A stretch of 16,476 bases of DNA from Desulfobulbaceae bacterium (lineage in GTDB: Bacteria > Desulfobacterota > Desulfobulbia > Desulfobulbales > Desulfocapsaceae): NCBI GenBank assembly GCA_027067035.1, contig JAMOMO010000080.1, forward strand, positions 1 to 16,476, written 5' to 3'. Every line of letters starts with the position of its first letter. The first letter of the stretch is position 1. The notes under the pieces are model-generated. The model did not search any database. It was not told the DNA's origin and worked only from the letters and a program-made list of their open reading frames with translations. The translations under genes and the position numbers were made by a program. Shown one piece after another: positions 7,397 through 15,053 of the stretch.

Positions 7397-7420
7397 TCAG
7401 TCTCAGAAAAAAGAGACTGA
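7397..7420 (-). promoter_or_regulatory. Leader hairpin directly before the nifU ribosome binding site
   Basis: TCAGTCTC and GAGACTGA form a perfect 8-bp stem around an 8-nt loop that is U-rich in the nifU transcript. The stem ends 2 nt before the AGGAG of nifU. A second small pairing, ATCA-ggagt-TGAT (7385-7397 region), would place the ribosome binding site in a loop. This could modulate translation, or the palindrome could be a protein-binding site; no consensus was recognised. Confidence 0.5.
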
Positions 7421-7441
7421 ATATTAATATAGTAACAGTTT

Positions 7442-7478
7442 CTCCGCGCTCTGCGGAGTTGAAAAAAAGTCTTTCAAC
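7442..7478 (-). repeat. Two adjacent inverted repeats in the nifU leader or promoter region
   Basis: CTCCGC-gctct-GCGGAG (7442-7458) is followed directly by GTTGAAA-aaaagtc-TTTCAAC (7458-7478), sharing one base. Neither has a T-tract after it on the minus strand, so they are not terminators. They lie 59-95 nt before the nifU start, where an operator or structured leader could sit. No convincing -35/-10 pair was found in this stretch. Confidence 0.45.
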
Positions 7479-7565
7479 AGTTCTGCTACTTTAATACTGT
7501 GATAACAAAAATCAATGCTGAGATACTATTTTATATGACCTGAATCCATAAGCGTATTCAACACA

Positions 7566-7586
7566 GCGGACTCCGTGGGTGTCCGC
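7566..7586. repeat. Inverted repeat downstream of the phosphohexomutase gene
   Basis: GCGGAC-tccgtgggt-GTCCGC, a 6-bp stem with a 9-nt loop, lies about 65 nt beyond the mutase stop. With AGCGA-agcaa-TCGCT at about 7610-7624 it makes the region structured, but no poly-T run follows, so neither is a clear intrinsic terminator. The rest of 7479-7650 shows no gene. Confidence 0.3.
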
Positions 7587-7650
7587 AGGACAGGACTGCC
7601 CTCCCGAACAGCGAAGCAATCGCTCCCTGTTATCAGGTTTTCGGCATGGA

Positions 7651-9390
7651 TCAATCCAGGAGCCCTACCTCATCAAGCATACTCCGTGCGGCCTCAACAA
7701 GTGCCGCCGTGCCGCTTTTGGTGCGTGACTCCACATAAAAACGTACCTTGGGTTCAGTGCCGGAGGGCCGGATCATTAGCCAGGAGCCATCCTCAAAAAT
7801 CATCTTCCTGCCGTCTATGTCTATCACTTCCGCAATACGTTGCGGGCTGCCGGCAACGCTGACTTCACCCCCCACTCCGTATTTTTCAAGTCCCGCAAGG
7901 GCCGCACCAAGCTCTGCTCCCTGCAGGCTCACCGGCAGACCATCACGATCGGGATAATATGCCCCATACTCCTCTTCTATCTCAGCCAGATAATCGCCAA
8001 GATTCTGTCTCCTGCTCATCACCATGTCAAGTGCCAGCAGCAGACCGATATAGGCATCTTTTTCAGGGGTATGACCGATGATGGAGATGCCGTCTGATTC
8101 TTCAAAATAGACCAGGGCCTCTCCAATCACCGGTTTAAACTCCTTAAATCCCACCCGCGGCTCAAAGGTCTCCTCACCGAAGACCTCGGCAAGACGATTG
8201 GCAAGGTTGGATGTGGCCACGGTCTTGGCAACCATTCCCTTCTTCCCTTTGCCCTCATGGAGGAAATGATAGGCCATTGCCCCGAAATGATTCATGCTGA
8301 TTTCAACATTCCCGTCGGTGAATCTGATACGGTCACCATCCGGATCAATAATGGCACCGAGTTTCAAAGGCTCACCGCGGCCCCCAAGGGTTTCCATAAC
8401 CCCCGCCATATTTGCAGACGAAGGCTCCGGCGCAATGCCGTCAAAAGTGACATCAGAGCTGTCTCGCAACTGAACCAGACGATCACTGTCCATGCCTTCA
8501 AAGAGGGAAGGGATATGTATCCTGCTGGCACCATGCACTGAATCGATGACCACCACGACTTCTTCATCAGCTGCAAAATCCGTCATGATCTTCTCATAGT
8601 CCACACCATGGACGGATTTATTTTTCCGGACAAGCTGTTTCCAGCTGAGAAGGGCGTCAAAGGGCTGCACATCATCCCGCTCGGCAGCTGAAACCACAGG
8701 CGTATCAAATGAGACGAGTGACGATCCCCTGCCGGAAATAATTTCACGGGCCGTTGCAGTGATACGACTGGTGAGCTCCGCTGCTGCAGGACCTGCATCC
8801 GCGGCATTATACTTGAAACCTGCGTATTCCAGAGGGTTGTGCGACGGAGTGAGGTTCACAGAAAAAGCGGCATTCAGCTCAAGCACGGCAGCAGAGAGAA
8901 CCCCGGTGGTCGATTCTCCCGCATAGTGAACGGTAAAACCGGCCTTTCTCAGCACCTCAGTTACTGCAGCAGCCAGGATTTCCCCGCCAAAACGATTGTC
9001 AAAGCCCAGCACACAGCCACGCTGCCGTGCCTCAGCAAGGCCTGAAACACCGAGAAACTCACCAAGCCCGGGTTCACCGTCCACTGCATAGTAGAGATCG
9101 AGGATTGCAGCAGTCACATAGGATACTGAACGGACAAAAAGATCCTTGCCGATTATACCGCGCCAGCCGGACGTTCCGAATTTCACGGCAGACACGGGAA
9201 CACCATCGTTACAGATAATCTCATCCATGATCAGGCCATACACCTGATCCAGGTACTGCTGCCACTGTCCGCCCTCTTTCCTGCGCAGGGCTACCAGTTC
9301 ACGCACCAGAGCGAAATAATCACTCTCCGCATGGTCCCTTCCTATGTGACACTTCCGGTACAGTTCTTTTATTTTTTCAGCCTGGGACAT
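7651..9390 (-). CDS. Phosphoglucomutase/phosphomannomutase-family enzyme
   Basis: This is an alpha-D-phosphohexomutase (579 residues from ATG 9390), most likely interconverting glucose 1-phosphate and glucose 6-phosphate. The four domain signatures are present: FGTSGWRG at 71-78, the phosphoserine loop TPSHNP with S183, the Mg-binding loop DPDGDR at 349-354, the sugar-specificity loop FEESDG at 429-434, and the phosphate-binding loop RPSGTEPK at 541-548. EESDG resembles the glucose type (EES-G) more than the mannose/glucosamine type (EMSG, EQSG), so PGM is the better guess, not proven. About 70 residues of helical N-terminus precede domain 1. A TTG at 9447 would add 19 residues, but the ATG at 9390 has GGAGGTG at 9397-9403 and is chosen. 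It is divergent from ppsA, consistent with a gluconeogenic pairing. Confidence 0.9.
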   Translation of the reverse strand: MSQAEKIKELYRKCHIGRDHAESDYFALVRELVALRRKEGGQWQQYLDQVYGLIMDEIICNDGVPVSAVKFGTSGWRGIIGKDLFVRSVSYVTAAILDLYYAVDGEPGLGEFLGVSGLAEARQRGCVLGFDNRFGGEILAAAVTEVLRKAGFTVHYAGESTTGVLSAAVLELNAAFSVNLTPSHNPLEYAGFKYNAADAGPAAAELTSRITATAREIISGRGSSLVSFDTPVVSAAERDDVQPFDALLSWKQLVRKNKSVHGVDYEKIMTDFAADEEVVVVIDSVHGASRIHIPSLFEGMDSDRLVQLRDSSDVTFDGIAPEPSSANMAGVMETLGGRGEPLKLGAIIDPDGDRIRFTDGNVEISMNHFGAMAYHFLHEGKGKKGMVAKTVATSNLANRLAEVFGEETFEPRVGFKEFKPVIGEALVYFEESDGISIIGHTPEKDAYIGLLLALDMVMSRRQNLGDYLAEIEEEYGAYYPDRDGLPVSLQGAELGAALAGLEKYGVGGEVSVAGSPQRIAEVIDIDGRKMIFEDGSWLMIRPSGTEPKVRFYVESRTKSGTAALVEAARSMLDEVGLLD

Positions 9391-9396
9391 ACTTTT

Positions 9397-9403
9397 CACC
9401 TCC
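9397..9403 (-). promoter_or_regulatory. Ribosome binding site fixing the mutase start
   Basis: GGAGGTG on the minus strand, 6 nt before the ATG at 9390, is the strongest Shine-Dalgarno sequence in the window. It argues against the upstream in-frame TTG at 9447. Confidence 0.85.
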
Positions 9404-9447
9404 GGGTGTTCCCCTTTGAGATTCCTTTTGGCCAAAGACGATAACAA

Positions 9448-9453
9448 ATTATA
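9448..9453 (-). promoter_or_regulatory. Possible -10 box of the mutase gene
   Basis: TATAAT on the minus strand is a perfect -10 hexamer 57 nt before the ATG, with the palindrome TTTGGCCAAA (9427-9436) just after the expected start of transcription. No acceptable -35 lies 16-18 nt upstream, so an activator might be needed or the match may be chance. Confidence 0.3.
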
Positions 9454-9570
9454 AAAACAGTATCATACTTCTATTTTCTCTTCACCTTTTTCGTGGTATA
9501 AAAAGCTGTGAAAGCAATTTCTGCCACTTGACGAAACGACAGTTTTATTTATAATACACATCAGATTTTT

Positions 9571-9599
9571 TTGACTTTAGTCTGCCTTCCCTTTATATA
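9571..9599 (+). promoter_or_regulatory. Sigma70-type promoter of ppsA
   Basis: TTGACT (9571-9576), a 17-nt spacer and TATATA (9594-9599, continuing as TATATAGAG). Transcription would begin near 9606, giving a leader of about 75 nt that contains the small repeat ATCCG-aaatac-CGGAT (9626-9641). The arrangement is nearly the same as at fhs. Confidence 0.65.
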
Positions 9600-9680
9600 G
9601 AGGCTGAATTTTCACATTTTGACACATCCGAAATACCGGATTAGTCACTTAAACAATCACTTCCAGTAGGAGAAATAACG

Positions 9681-12122
9681 ATGGGCGATGGTCACGACAA
9701 AGAATTCATTCTATGGTTTGACGATATAGGGATCGAAGATGTCCCCCTGGTTGGCGGAAAAAATGCATCCCTTGGTGAAATGTACCAGCATCTCACCGCA
9801 AAAGGAGTTGCCGTTCCCCATGGCTTTGCCATCACCGCTTATGCCTACCGCTATCTTCTGAAAGAGGCCGGAATCGAACAGGAGATCCGTGACGTACTGG
9901 CTGATCTCGACATTGAGGACATGGCCAACCTTTCTGAACGCGGCGAGAAATGCCGGAACATCATCCGTCACGCTGAATTCCCTGATGATCTTCGTGCTGC
10001 CATCATTGAAGCCTATCAAACCATGGAGAAAAAGTATGGCGAGAACTGTGACGTTGCCGTACGGTCCTCCGCCACTGCAGAGGATCTTCCCGACGCCTCT
10101 TTTGCAGGCCAGCAGGAAACCTATCTCAACATCCACGGTTACGAAAACATCATTGAAAACTGCCGTAAATGTTTTGCATCACTGTTCACCAACCGCGCCA
10201 TCTCCTACCGCCAGCATCAGGGATTCGGACAATTTGACGTCTACCTCTCCATCACCATCCAGAAGATGGTTCGTTCCGACTCCTCCTCATCCGGTGTTCT
10301 CTTCTCCATTGACACAGAGTCCGGATTCAAAGATGCCGTCTTTATCACAGGCGCCTGGGGGCTCGGTGAAAACGTTGTTCAGGGAGCAGTAAACCCTGAC
10401 GAATATTATGTTTTCAAACCAACTCTCAAGGAAGGAAAACGTCCCATCGTCGGTAAGAAGGTTGGCTCCAAAGAGATCAAGATGGTCTACGATAACGACC
10501 CCTCCACCGATGAGCCTGTCAAAAACATCGACACCACTGAAGAAGAGCGTAAAAGCTATGTCATCAATGATGACGAAATCCTGAAACTTGCCAAATGGGC
10601 CTGTATCATAGAGGACCATTATAAAAAAGGTATGGACATCGAATGGGCAAAAGACGGTGACGGCGTAAACGTCGGAACCGGTGAACTCTTCATCGTCCAG
10701 GCCCGTCCTGAAACCGTTCATTCCCAGGCAAATCAGGGAGTGATGGAGACCTACAAACTGCAGGAAACCGGAAAGGTACTTGTTGAAGGTCTGGCGGTCG
10801 GTGCCAAGATCGGACAGGGTGTTGCCCACTGTATTGATGATGTAAAGGACATCGGAACCTTTAAGAAAGGCGAGGTTCTGGTGACTGACATGACTGATCC
10901 CGACTGGGAACCCATCATGAAGATTGCCGGTGCCATCATCACAAACCGTGGCGGAAGGACCTGTCATGCCGCCATTATCTCCCGTGAGCTTGGAATCCCA
11001 TGTGTCATCGGAACAGGTGACGGAACAAAACATATCAAGACCGGAATGGAAGTGACTGCATCTTCTGCCGAAGGTGAAACCGGTTACGTGTATGAGGGAC
11101 TGCTCAAATTCGAAGTCGAAAAAACCGACCTTGGAAATCTCCCCGAGACAAAGACCAAGATCATGATGAACCTTGCCATCCCCGAAAAGGCATTCACGGA
11201 ATGCCAGATTCCCAACGATGGTGTAGGTCTTGCCCGTGAAGAGTTTATAATCAACTCCCACATCGGTCTTCATCCTCTGGCACTCTACAACTATGAGGAA
11301 CTCAAGAAATCCGACGACCCCGAGAAGAAAAGGATCGTTGAGCTGATTGACGCCAAGACCGGAGCCTACGAGGACAAGAAACAGTTTTTCATCGACAAGG
11401 TGGCGGAAGGTGTCGGCCGTATTGCTGCAGGGTTTTATCCCAATGACGTCATTGTTCGTCTCTCTGACTTCAAGAGTAACGAGTATGCAAATCTTGCCGG
11501 CGGAACACTCTATGAGCCCGAGGAAGAGAACCCCATGATCGGCTGGCGTGGAGCTTCCCGCTACTACGATCCCAAATATCGTCCTGCGTTTGAGCTGGAA
11601 TGCCAGGGACTGCTCAAGGCCAGAAACGATATGGGTCTGAATAACATCAAACTCATGGTTCCCTTCTGCCGTACCCCTGAGGAAGGCAAAAAGGTCATTG
11701 AAGTAATGAGAGACTGCGGTCTGGTGCAGGGTGAGAATGGCCTGGAACTCTACGTTATGTGTGAGATTCCAAGTAATGTCATCTCAGCTGACGCCTTTGC
11801 AGATATCTTTGACGGCTTCTCCATCGGCTCCAACGATCTCACTCAGCTCACCTTCGGACTTGACCGAGACTCAGGACTCATCGCGGGTATTGCCGATGAG
11901 CGTGATGACGCTGTAAAAGACATGATCCGCATGGTGATCAAGACAGCCAAACGCCGTGGCAAAAAAATCGGAATCTGTGGACAGGGTCCATCTGACTTCC
12001 CCGAATTTGCCACCTTCCTGGTTGAACTTGGAATTGACTCCATGAGTCTTATCCCGGACACCGCCATCAAGACCCGTCTGGCCGTTCATGAAAAAGAGAA
12101 AGAGATGGGAATTGCTCCCTGA
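9681..12122 (+). CDS. ppsA: Phosphoenolpyruvate synthase
   Basis: PpsA converts pyruvate, ATP and water to PEP, AMP and phosphate, the first gluconeogenic step for cells that make pyruvate from acetyl-CoA. The 813 residues cover the ATP-grasp domain (from VGGKNASLGEM near 24, AVRSSATAEDLPDASFAGQQET near 126-147), the swivelling phosphohistidine domain with the catalytic H429 in GGRTCHAAIISRELGIP, and the TIM-barrel PEP/pyruvate domain with IGSNDLTQLTFGLDRDSG and the catalytic C766 in CGQGPSD. E. coli PpsA has 792 residues with its histidine at 421, so this is full length. CGQGPSD and IDSMSLIPDT mark PEP synthase rather than pyruvate phosphate dikinase. The ATG follows AGGAG (9668-9672) with 8 nt spacing. 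It is monocistronic, between the promoter at 9571-9599 and the terminator at 12147-12186. Usual PpsA control by a DUF299 regulatory protein cannot be seen here. Confidence 0.96.
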   Translation: MGDGHDKEFILWFDDIGIEDVPLVGGKNASLGEMYQHLTAKGVAVPHGFAITAYAYRYLLKEAGIEQEIRDVLADLDIEDMANLSERGEKCRNIIRHAEFPDDLRAAIIEAYQTMEKKYGENCDVAVRSSATAEDLPDASFAGQQETYLNIHGYENIIENCRKCFASLFTNRAISYRQHQGFGQFDVYLSITIQKMVRSDSSSSGVLFSIDTESGFKDAVFITGAWGLGENVVQGAVNPDEYYVFKPTLKEGKRPIVGKKVGSKEIKMVYDNDPSTDEPVKNIDTTEEERKSYVINDDEILKLAKWACIIEDHYKKGMDIEWAKDGDGVNVGTGELFIVQARPETVHSQANQGVMETYKLQETGKVLVEGLAVGAKIGQGVAHCIDDVKDIGTFKKGEVLVTDMTDPDWEPIMKIAGAIITNRGGRTCHAAIISRELGIPCVIGTGDGTKHIKTGMEVTASSAEGETGYVYEGLLKFEVEKTDLGNLPETKTKIMMNLAIPEKAFTECQIPNDGVGLAREEFIINSHIGLHPLALYNYEELKKSDDPEKKRIVELIDAKTGAYEDKKQFFIDKVAEGVGRIAAGFYPNDVIVRLSDFKSNEYANLAGGTLYEPEEENPMIGWRGASRYYDPKYRPAFELECQGLLKARNDMGLNNIKLMVPFCRTPEEGKKVIEVMRDCGLVQGENGLELYVMCEIPSNVISADAFADIFDGFSIGSNDLTQLTFGLDRDSGLIAGIADERDDAVKDMIRMVIKTAKRRGKKIGICGQGPSDFPEFATFLVELGIDSMSLIPDTAIKTRLAVHEKEKEMGIAP

Positions 12123-12146
12123 CGGTCTCTCCTGTATCTGATACAG

Positions 12147-12186
12147 AAAAAGGGGCAGGGTGTTTTTCACACCCTGCCCCTTTTTT
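12147..12186. terminator. Bidirectional intrinsic terminator between ppsA and the MscS-family gene
   Basis: AGGGGCAGGGTGT (12151-12163), a 5-nt loop TTTTC and ACACCCTGCCCCT (12169-12181) make a perfect 13-bp stem. It is flanked by an A-run on the left and six T on the right, so it can end ppsA on the plus strand (25 nt after its stop) and the MORN-Trm112-MscS operon on the minus strand. Confidence 0.92.
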
Positions 12187-12200
12187 ATTTTCCGCTGAAT

Positions 12201-12230
12201 CCGTGAGCAAATCCGGCAAGCTGCTCACGG
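12201..12230. repeat. Inverted repeat in the 3' region of the MscS-family gene
   Basis: CCGTGAGCA (12201-12209) and TGCTCACGG (12222-12230) form a perfect 9-bp stem around 12 nt. It lies 49 nt after the channel gene stop and before the shared terminator. There is no T-tract on the minus strand, so it is not a terminator itself. Confidence 0.45.
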
Positions 12231-12278
12231 TGCAGCACCTCCCTGCGCCTGACCGCCCCCTGTGGCCTCCTGCCTGAC

Positions 12279-13394
12279 CTATTCACTGCCCTGCATCTCA
12301 TCCACCTGCTCAACCTGCTGTTCTCTGATATATACGTCCCGCTGTGGAAACGGAATGGACACATTGTTTTCATAAAATACGCGGTACACCTCCTTTAACA
12401 GCAGGTGGGTCTGACGCCCCTTTTCACGGGGATCACGTATCCAGAGCAGCAGCTGAAAATTCACGGCGGAATCGCCGAAACTTCGCAGACGCACCCTGGG
12501 GGCCGGCTGTTTCACCACCTGGTTATTCCCGTCTGCCACCATCAGGAGCAGATCCTCCACCATGTCAAGGTCCGTTCCATAGGCAACCCCGATATCAAGC
12601 CGTATCCGGAAACGGGGCTGCGGAGCTGATTCGTTGATTATCTTGGAGTTCGCCATTATCCCGTTGGGAATGGTGATCATCACATCATCACGGGTCTGGA
12701 TCTTTGTTGAGCGAATCCCCACCTCAACCACCTCCCCCCGCTCACCGGATTCAAGTATTATATACTCACCGACCTTGTAGGCGCGGTCCATGAAAACGGA
12801 GATTCCACCAAAGAAGTTGGCCAGGGTATCCTTTGCCGCAAGGGCCACGGCGATACCGACAATTCCCGCTGAGGCAAAGAGCGGCGCAAGATTCACCTTC
12901 CAGATAAGAAGGATCCAGAGGATGGTAAAAAAGAGAATAAGGATCCGTGAGACATTTTTAAAGAGGAGAAAAATATCCGGATCAATGGTGCGACCACCGA
13001 ATATCCGGCTGGCCTCCTGGATGTCGGTCTTGCTGAGACTGGCGGACACAGCTGCCCACCACACCACAAGAATCAGGGTTTTACTCCCGTTGGGAATAAT
13101 ATGGGCCATCATTCCCGGGAGAGTCGGCTCCACGGCACAGGCGTGGAGCACTCCAAGAAGAACGACTGTGACAAGAAAAGGCCTGTGAAAGAAGTTGATC
13201 AGGAAATCATCAAAATGCATTCTGGTCCTGTCAGCCACCCGGCGCAGAGAACGGATCAGGACAAGGTCAATCACCTTTGCCAGTACAGCATAGACCAGAA
13301 CTATGGCCAGCCTCTGAAGGAGATCATACTGCTGCAGCAGCGGCACCTCCCTGAGAAGCTTTTCCAGCTCCTGATAAAAAGAAAATTCCATCAC
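12279..13394 (-). CDS. MscS-family mechanosensitive channel
   Basis: This inner-membrane protein probably releases solutes on hypo-osmotic shock. In 371 residues it has hydrophobic segments at about 29-49, 73-90, 104-120 and 149-168, then the pore helix ASAGIVGIAVALAAKDTLANFFGGI (about 174-198). After that come FMDRAYKVGEYI (201-212), the beta-domain motif TIPNG (241-245) and the conserved C-terminal ending NNVSIPFPQRDVYI (343-356). E. coli MscS is 286 residues with three membrane segments, so this is a slightly larger member with extra N-terminal helices. The last residues are polar and acidic. The start is GTG (13394), 9 nt after AGGA, or the ATG three bases further on. The SD overlaps the stop of the Trm112 gene 6 nt upstream, so it is the last gene of a three-gene operon. 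Gating and ion selectivity cannot be read from sequence. Confidence 0.9.
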   Translation of the reverse strand: MMEFSFYQELEKLLREVPLLQQYDLLQRLAIVLVYAVLAKVIDLVLIRSLRRVADRTRMHFDDFLINFFHRPFLVTVVLLGVLHACAVEPTLPGMMAHIIPNGSKTLILVVWWAAVSASLSKTDIQEASRIFGGRTIDPDIFLLFKNVSRILILFFTILWILLIWKVNLAPLFASAGIVGIAVALAAKDTLANFFGGISVFMDRAYKVGEYIILESGERGEVVEVGIRSTKIQTRDDVMITIPNGIMANSKIINESAPQPRFRIRLDIGVAYGTDLDMVEDLLLMVADGNNQVVKQPAPRVRLRSFGDSAVNFQLLLWIRDPREKGRQTHLLLKEVYRVFYENNVSIPFPQRDVYIREQQVEQVDEMQGSE

Positions 13395-13400
13395 AGTATA

Positions 13401-13586
13401 TTATCCTGGCTGATCACCGGCCTCCAGTGACTTTGCCTCATCAATGAGCATCACCGGTATATCGTCACGAATCTCATAAAACAGACGACAGTTTTCACAG
13501 ATCAGGCCGTCCCGGCTTTCATTCAGTACAACTGCGGCCTTGCATTTGGGGCACGCCAGAATATCCAGAAGATCTTTATCAATCAT
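13401..13586 (-). CDS. Trm112/YcaR-family (UPF0434) zinc-ribbon protein
   Basis: This is a 61-residue protein that starts MIDKDLLDILACPKC, the hallmark of this family. A zinc site is formed by C12/C15 and C30/C33, and the end IRDDIPVMLIDEA is also typical. Eukaryotic and archaeal Trm112 activate methyltransferases that act on tRNA, rRNA and release factor; the bacterial YcaR members are little studied, so partnership with a methyltransferase is inference. A GTG at 13598 overlaps the ribosome binding site, while the ATG at 13586 follows GGAGGG (13591-13596) by 4 nt and is chosen. Enterobacterial ycaR sits with lpxK/kdsB; here it sits between a MORN protein and an MscS channel. Confidence 0.88.
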   Translation of the reverse strand: MIDKDLLDILACPKCKAAVVLNESRDGLICENCRLFYEIRDDIPVMLIDEAKSLEAGDQPG

Positions 13587-13590
13587 TTTA

Positions 13591-13596
13591 CCCTCC
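13591..13596 (-). promoter_or_regulatory. Ribosome binding site fixing the Trm112-family start
   Basis: GGAGGG on the minus strand, 4 nt before the ATG at 13586. It covers the upstream in-frame GTG at 13598, which therefore cannot use it. Confidence 0.7.
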
Positions 13597-13626
13597 ACGG
13601 GAATGTGTTATCTACAGAAGCCCGTT

Positions 13627-14064
13627 TCAATCCAGCAGGTCGCCATCTTCCCACGCTCCCTCTTTCACCCGTCCATCGGAGTAACTGAGACGTCCCTGAC
13701 CGTGGTGCATTCCATCCATCCATTCCCCTTCATACTTTCTGCCGTCAAGCCAGACCATGGTCCCCTTGCCGTTCATCAGGTTGAAGGCCCACTCACCGGA
13801 ATAGGTCTTACCGTCGGGGAATTTCATTTCCCCTCTGCCGCTGCGCTCGCCAGCCTTCATTTCACCTCTGTATTCGCCACCATCAGGGTAAAGCATAACA
13901 CCCTCACCGTCCGGTGCCTTGTTCCTGATACTTCCGGTGTAACGAGTTCCGTCAGCCCACTCATATGTCCCGTGACCATTGACACAGTTGCCTTCAATAC
14001 AGCCACAGAATGCCGGGCCGGCAAGCCCCAGAACAATACAGATCCCCACAATAATTTTTTTCAT
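13627..14064 (-). CDS. Secreted MORN-repeat protein
   Basis: The 145-residue protein has an N-terminal signal (MKK, then a hydrophobic stretch 4-18, ending GPAFC), so it is probably exported. It then has five MORN repeats of 23 residues starting at 30, 53, 76, 99 and 122, each of the form G.G....DG..Y.GE. The last is partial, with a V-K-E in place of the usual Y-x-G. C20, C22 and C27 near the mature N-terminus could form a disulfide or, less likely, a lipid anchor: the residues before C20 (PAF) are a poor lipobox. MORN repeats mediate lipid or protein contacts in eukaryotes; bacterial ones have few assigned roles. The ATG follows GGAG (14074-14077) by 9 nt. It is the first gene of the operon with Trm112 and MscS, 40 nt ahead of Trm112. 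A weak promoter guess is ATGAAA-N17-TAAACT (14121-14149). Function unknown. Confidence 0.85.
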   Translation of the reverse strand: MKKIIVGICIVLGLAGPAFCGCIEGNCVNGHGTYEWADGTRYTGSIRNKAPDGEGVMLYPDGGEYRGEMKAGERSGRGEMKFPDGKTYSGEWAFNLMNGKGTMVWLDGRKYEGEWMDGMHHGQGRLSYSDGRVKEGAWEDGDLLD

Positions 14065-14177
14065 TTACAAACACTCCATTAAAAATAACAGTTCTTTGTT
14101 TTATCTGGTTTCTCCCCCACAGTTTAGCACGGATTTTTTGATATTTCATCTTGAATCAATGACTCTGTTTTCCCCTG

Positions 14178-14206
14178 TGGACGGTTTCCTCGAGACATGG
14201 TACATT
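14178..14206 (+). promoter_or_regulatory. Candidate promoter of proC-nadK
   Basis: TGGACG (14178-14183), a 17-nt spacer and TACATT (14201-14206) preceded by TG-G, an extended -10. Each hexamer matches 4 of 6 consensus bases. It would give a leader of about 27 nt before proC. Confidence 0.35.
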
Positions 14207-14239
14207 CCACAAAACTTTTCAGCTAAAAGGGTATCCACA

Positions 14240-15052
14240 ATGAATAATAAAATTGGTTTTATCGGTGGCGGTCAAATGGGCGAAGCCCTGATTCGCGGCA
14301 TTATCAATTCCGGTCTCTATGAGCAGGATGACATCCTTGTTGCAGAACCGAACTCCGAACGCTGCGACTACATGAGCCGAACCTACGGCATCACCTGCCA
14401 CAGCAGCAGTGAGCAGATCTGGAACAGCTGCGGTACCGTTCTTCTTGCAGTAAAACCGCAGATCATGGGAATTGTCCTTGCTGCCAGCAAGGATCTGGTC
14501 AGCCCGGAACACCTGATCATCACCATTGCAGCAGGACTGCCAATCTCCTTTTACGAAGAGGGACTCGGTCGCGACGACTGTAAAATTATCCGAGTCATGC
14601 CCAACACCCCGGCCCTGATACTTGAAGCAGCGTCAGGCCTGAGCGGCAACAGCAACGTGAGCCGGGAAGAACTGCTCCGCTGCGAGGAAATACTCAACAA
14701 GGTCGGCAAGGCCGTTATCCTTGACGAATCAGCACTTGATGCAGTGACCGGGCTCTCCGGATCAGGTCCCGCCTACGTGTTCACCTTTGCCGATGCCATG
14801 ATAGATGCCGGCATCAAGGCCGGCCTGCCCCGACCCACCGCCGAAACCCTTGCTCTGCAAACCATCCTGGGATCTGTAAAACTCCTCATCGAGAGCAAAA
14901 AACATCCCGCAGAACTGCGCGCCATGGTCACCTCCCCGGGGGGCACAACCATTGCCGCCCAGCACGTCCTTGAGCGAAGCGGATTTAAAGGAATAGTCAT
15001 GGATGCTGTAGAGGCTGCCGTTTCACGCTCCAGAGAACTCGGTAAAAACTGA
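14240..15052 (+). CDS. proC: Pyrroline-5-carboxylate reductase
   Basis: ProC reduces pyrroline-5-carboxylate to proline with NAD(P)H, the last step of proline synthesis. The 270 residues match the usual length. The Rossmann motif GFIGGGQMGEAL is at 6-17, LLAVKPQIM at 68-76, VMPNTPA at 119-125, the catalytic/substrate segment TGLSGSGPAYVF at 170-181, and VTSPGGTTIAA at 230-240. The reading frame is open far upstream (from 13979), but that part has no ProC homology and overlaps the MORN gene. The ATG at 14240, 8 nt after AAGGG (14227-14231), is the real start. nadK begins one base after its stop, so the two are co-transcribed. Confidence 0.96.
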   Translation: MNNKIGFIGGGQMGEALIRGIINSGLYEQDDILVAEPNSERCDYMSRTYGITCHSSSEQIWNSCGTVLLAVKPQIMGIVLAASKDLVSPEHLIITIAAGLPISFYEEGLGRDDCKIIRVMPNTPALILEAASGLSGNSNVSREELLRCEEILNKVGKAVILDESALDAVTGLSGSGPAYVFTFADAMIDAGIKAGLPRPTAETLALQTILGSVKLLIESKKHPAELRAMVTSPGGTTIAAQHVLERSGFKGIVMDAVEAAVSRSRELGKN

Positions 15053-15053
15053 C

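Noticed and set aside
9514..9526. TGGCAGAAATTGC on the minus strand, resembling a sigma54 promoter before the mutase gene
   Set aside because: GG and GC are separated by 8 nt rather than the required 10, so sigma54 contacts would not align.
9619..9647. Perfect TTGACA before ppsA
   Set aside because: The hexamer 17 nt downstream is TAGTCA, a poor -10. The TTGACT/TATATA pair upstream is much better.
10287..11273. Minus-strand open frame (328 codons) opposite ppsA
   Set aside because: It is antisense to a conserved part of ppsA, with no domain and no ribosome binding site. It is a shadow frame.
14005..14010. Lipoprotein signal in the MORN protein (Cys20)
   Set aside because: The residues before the cysteine are P-A-F, which does not fit a lipobox, so plain export is the safer call.
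13979..14239. Upstream extension of the proC reading frame
   Set aside because: It overlaps the MORN gene, has no ProC homology, and a proper ribosome binding site precedes the ATG at 14240.
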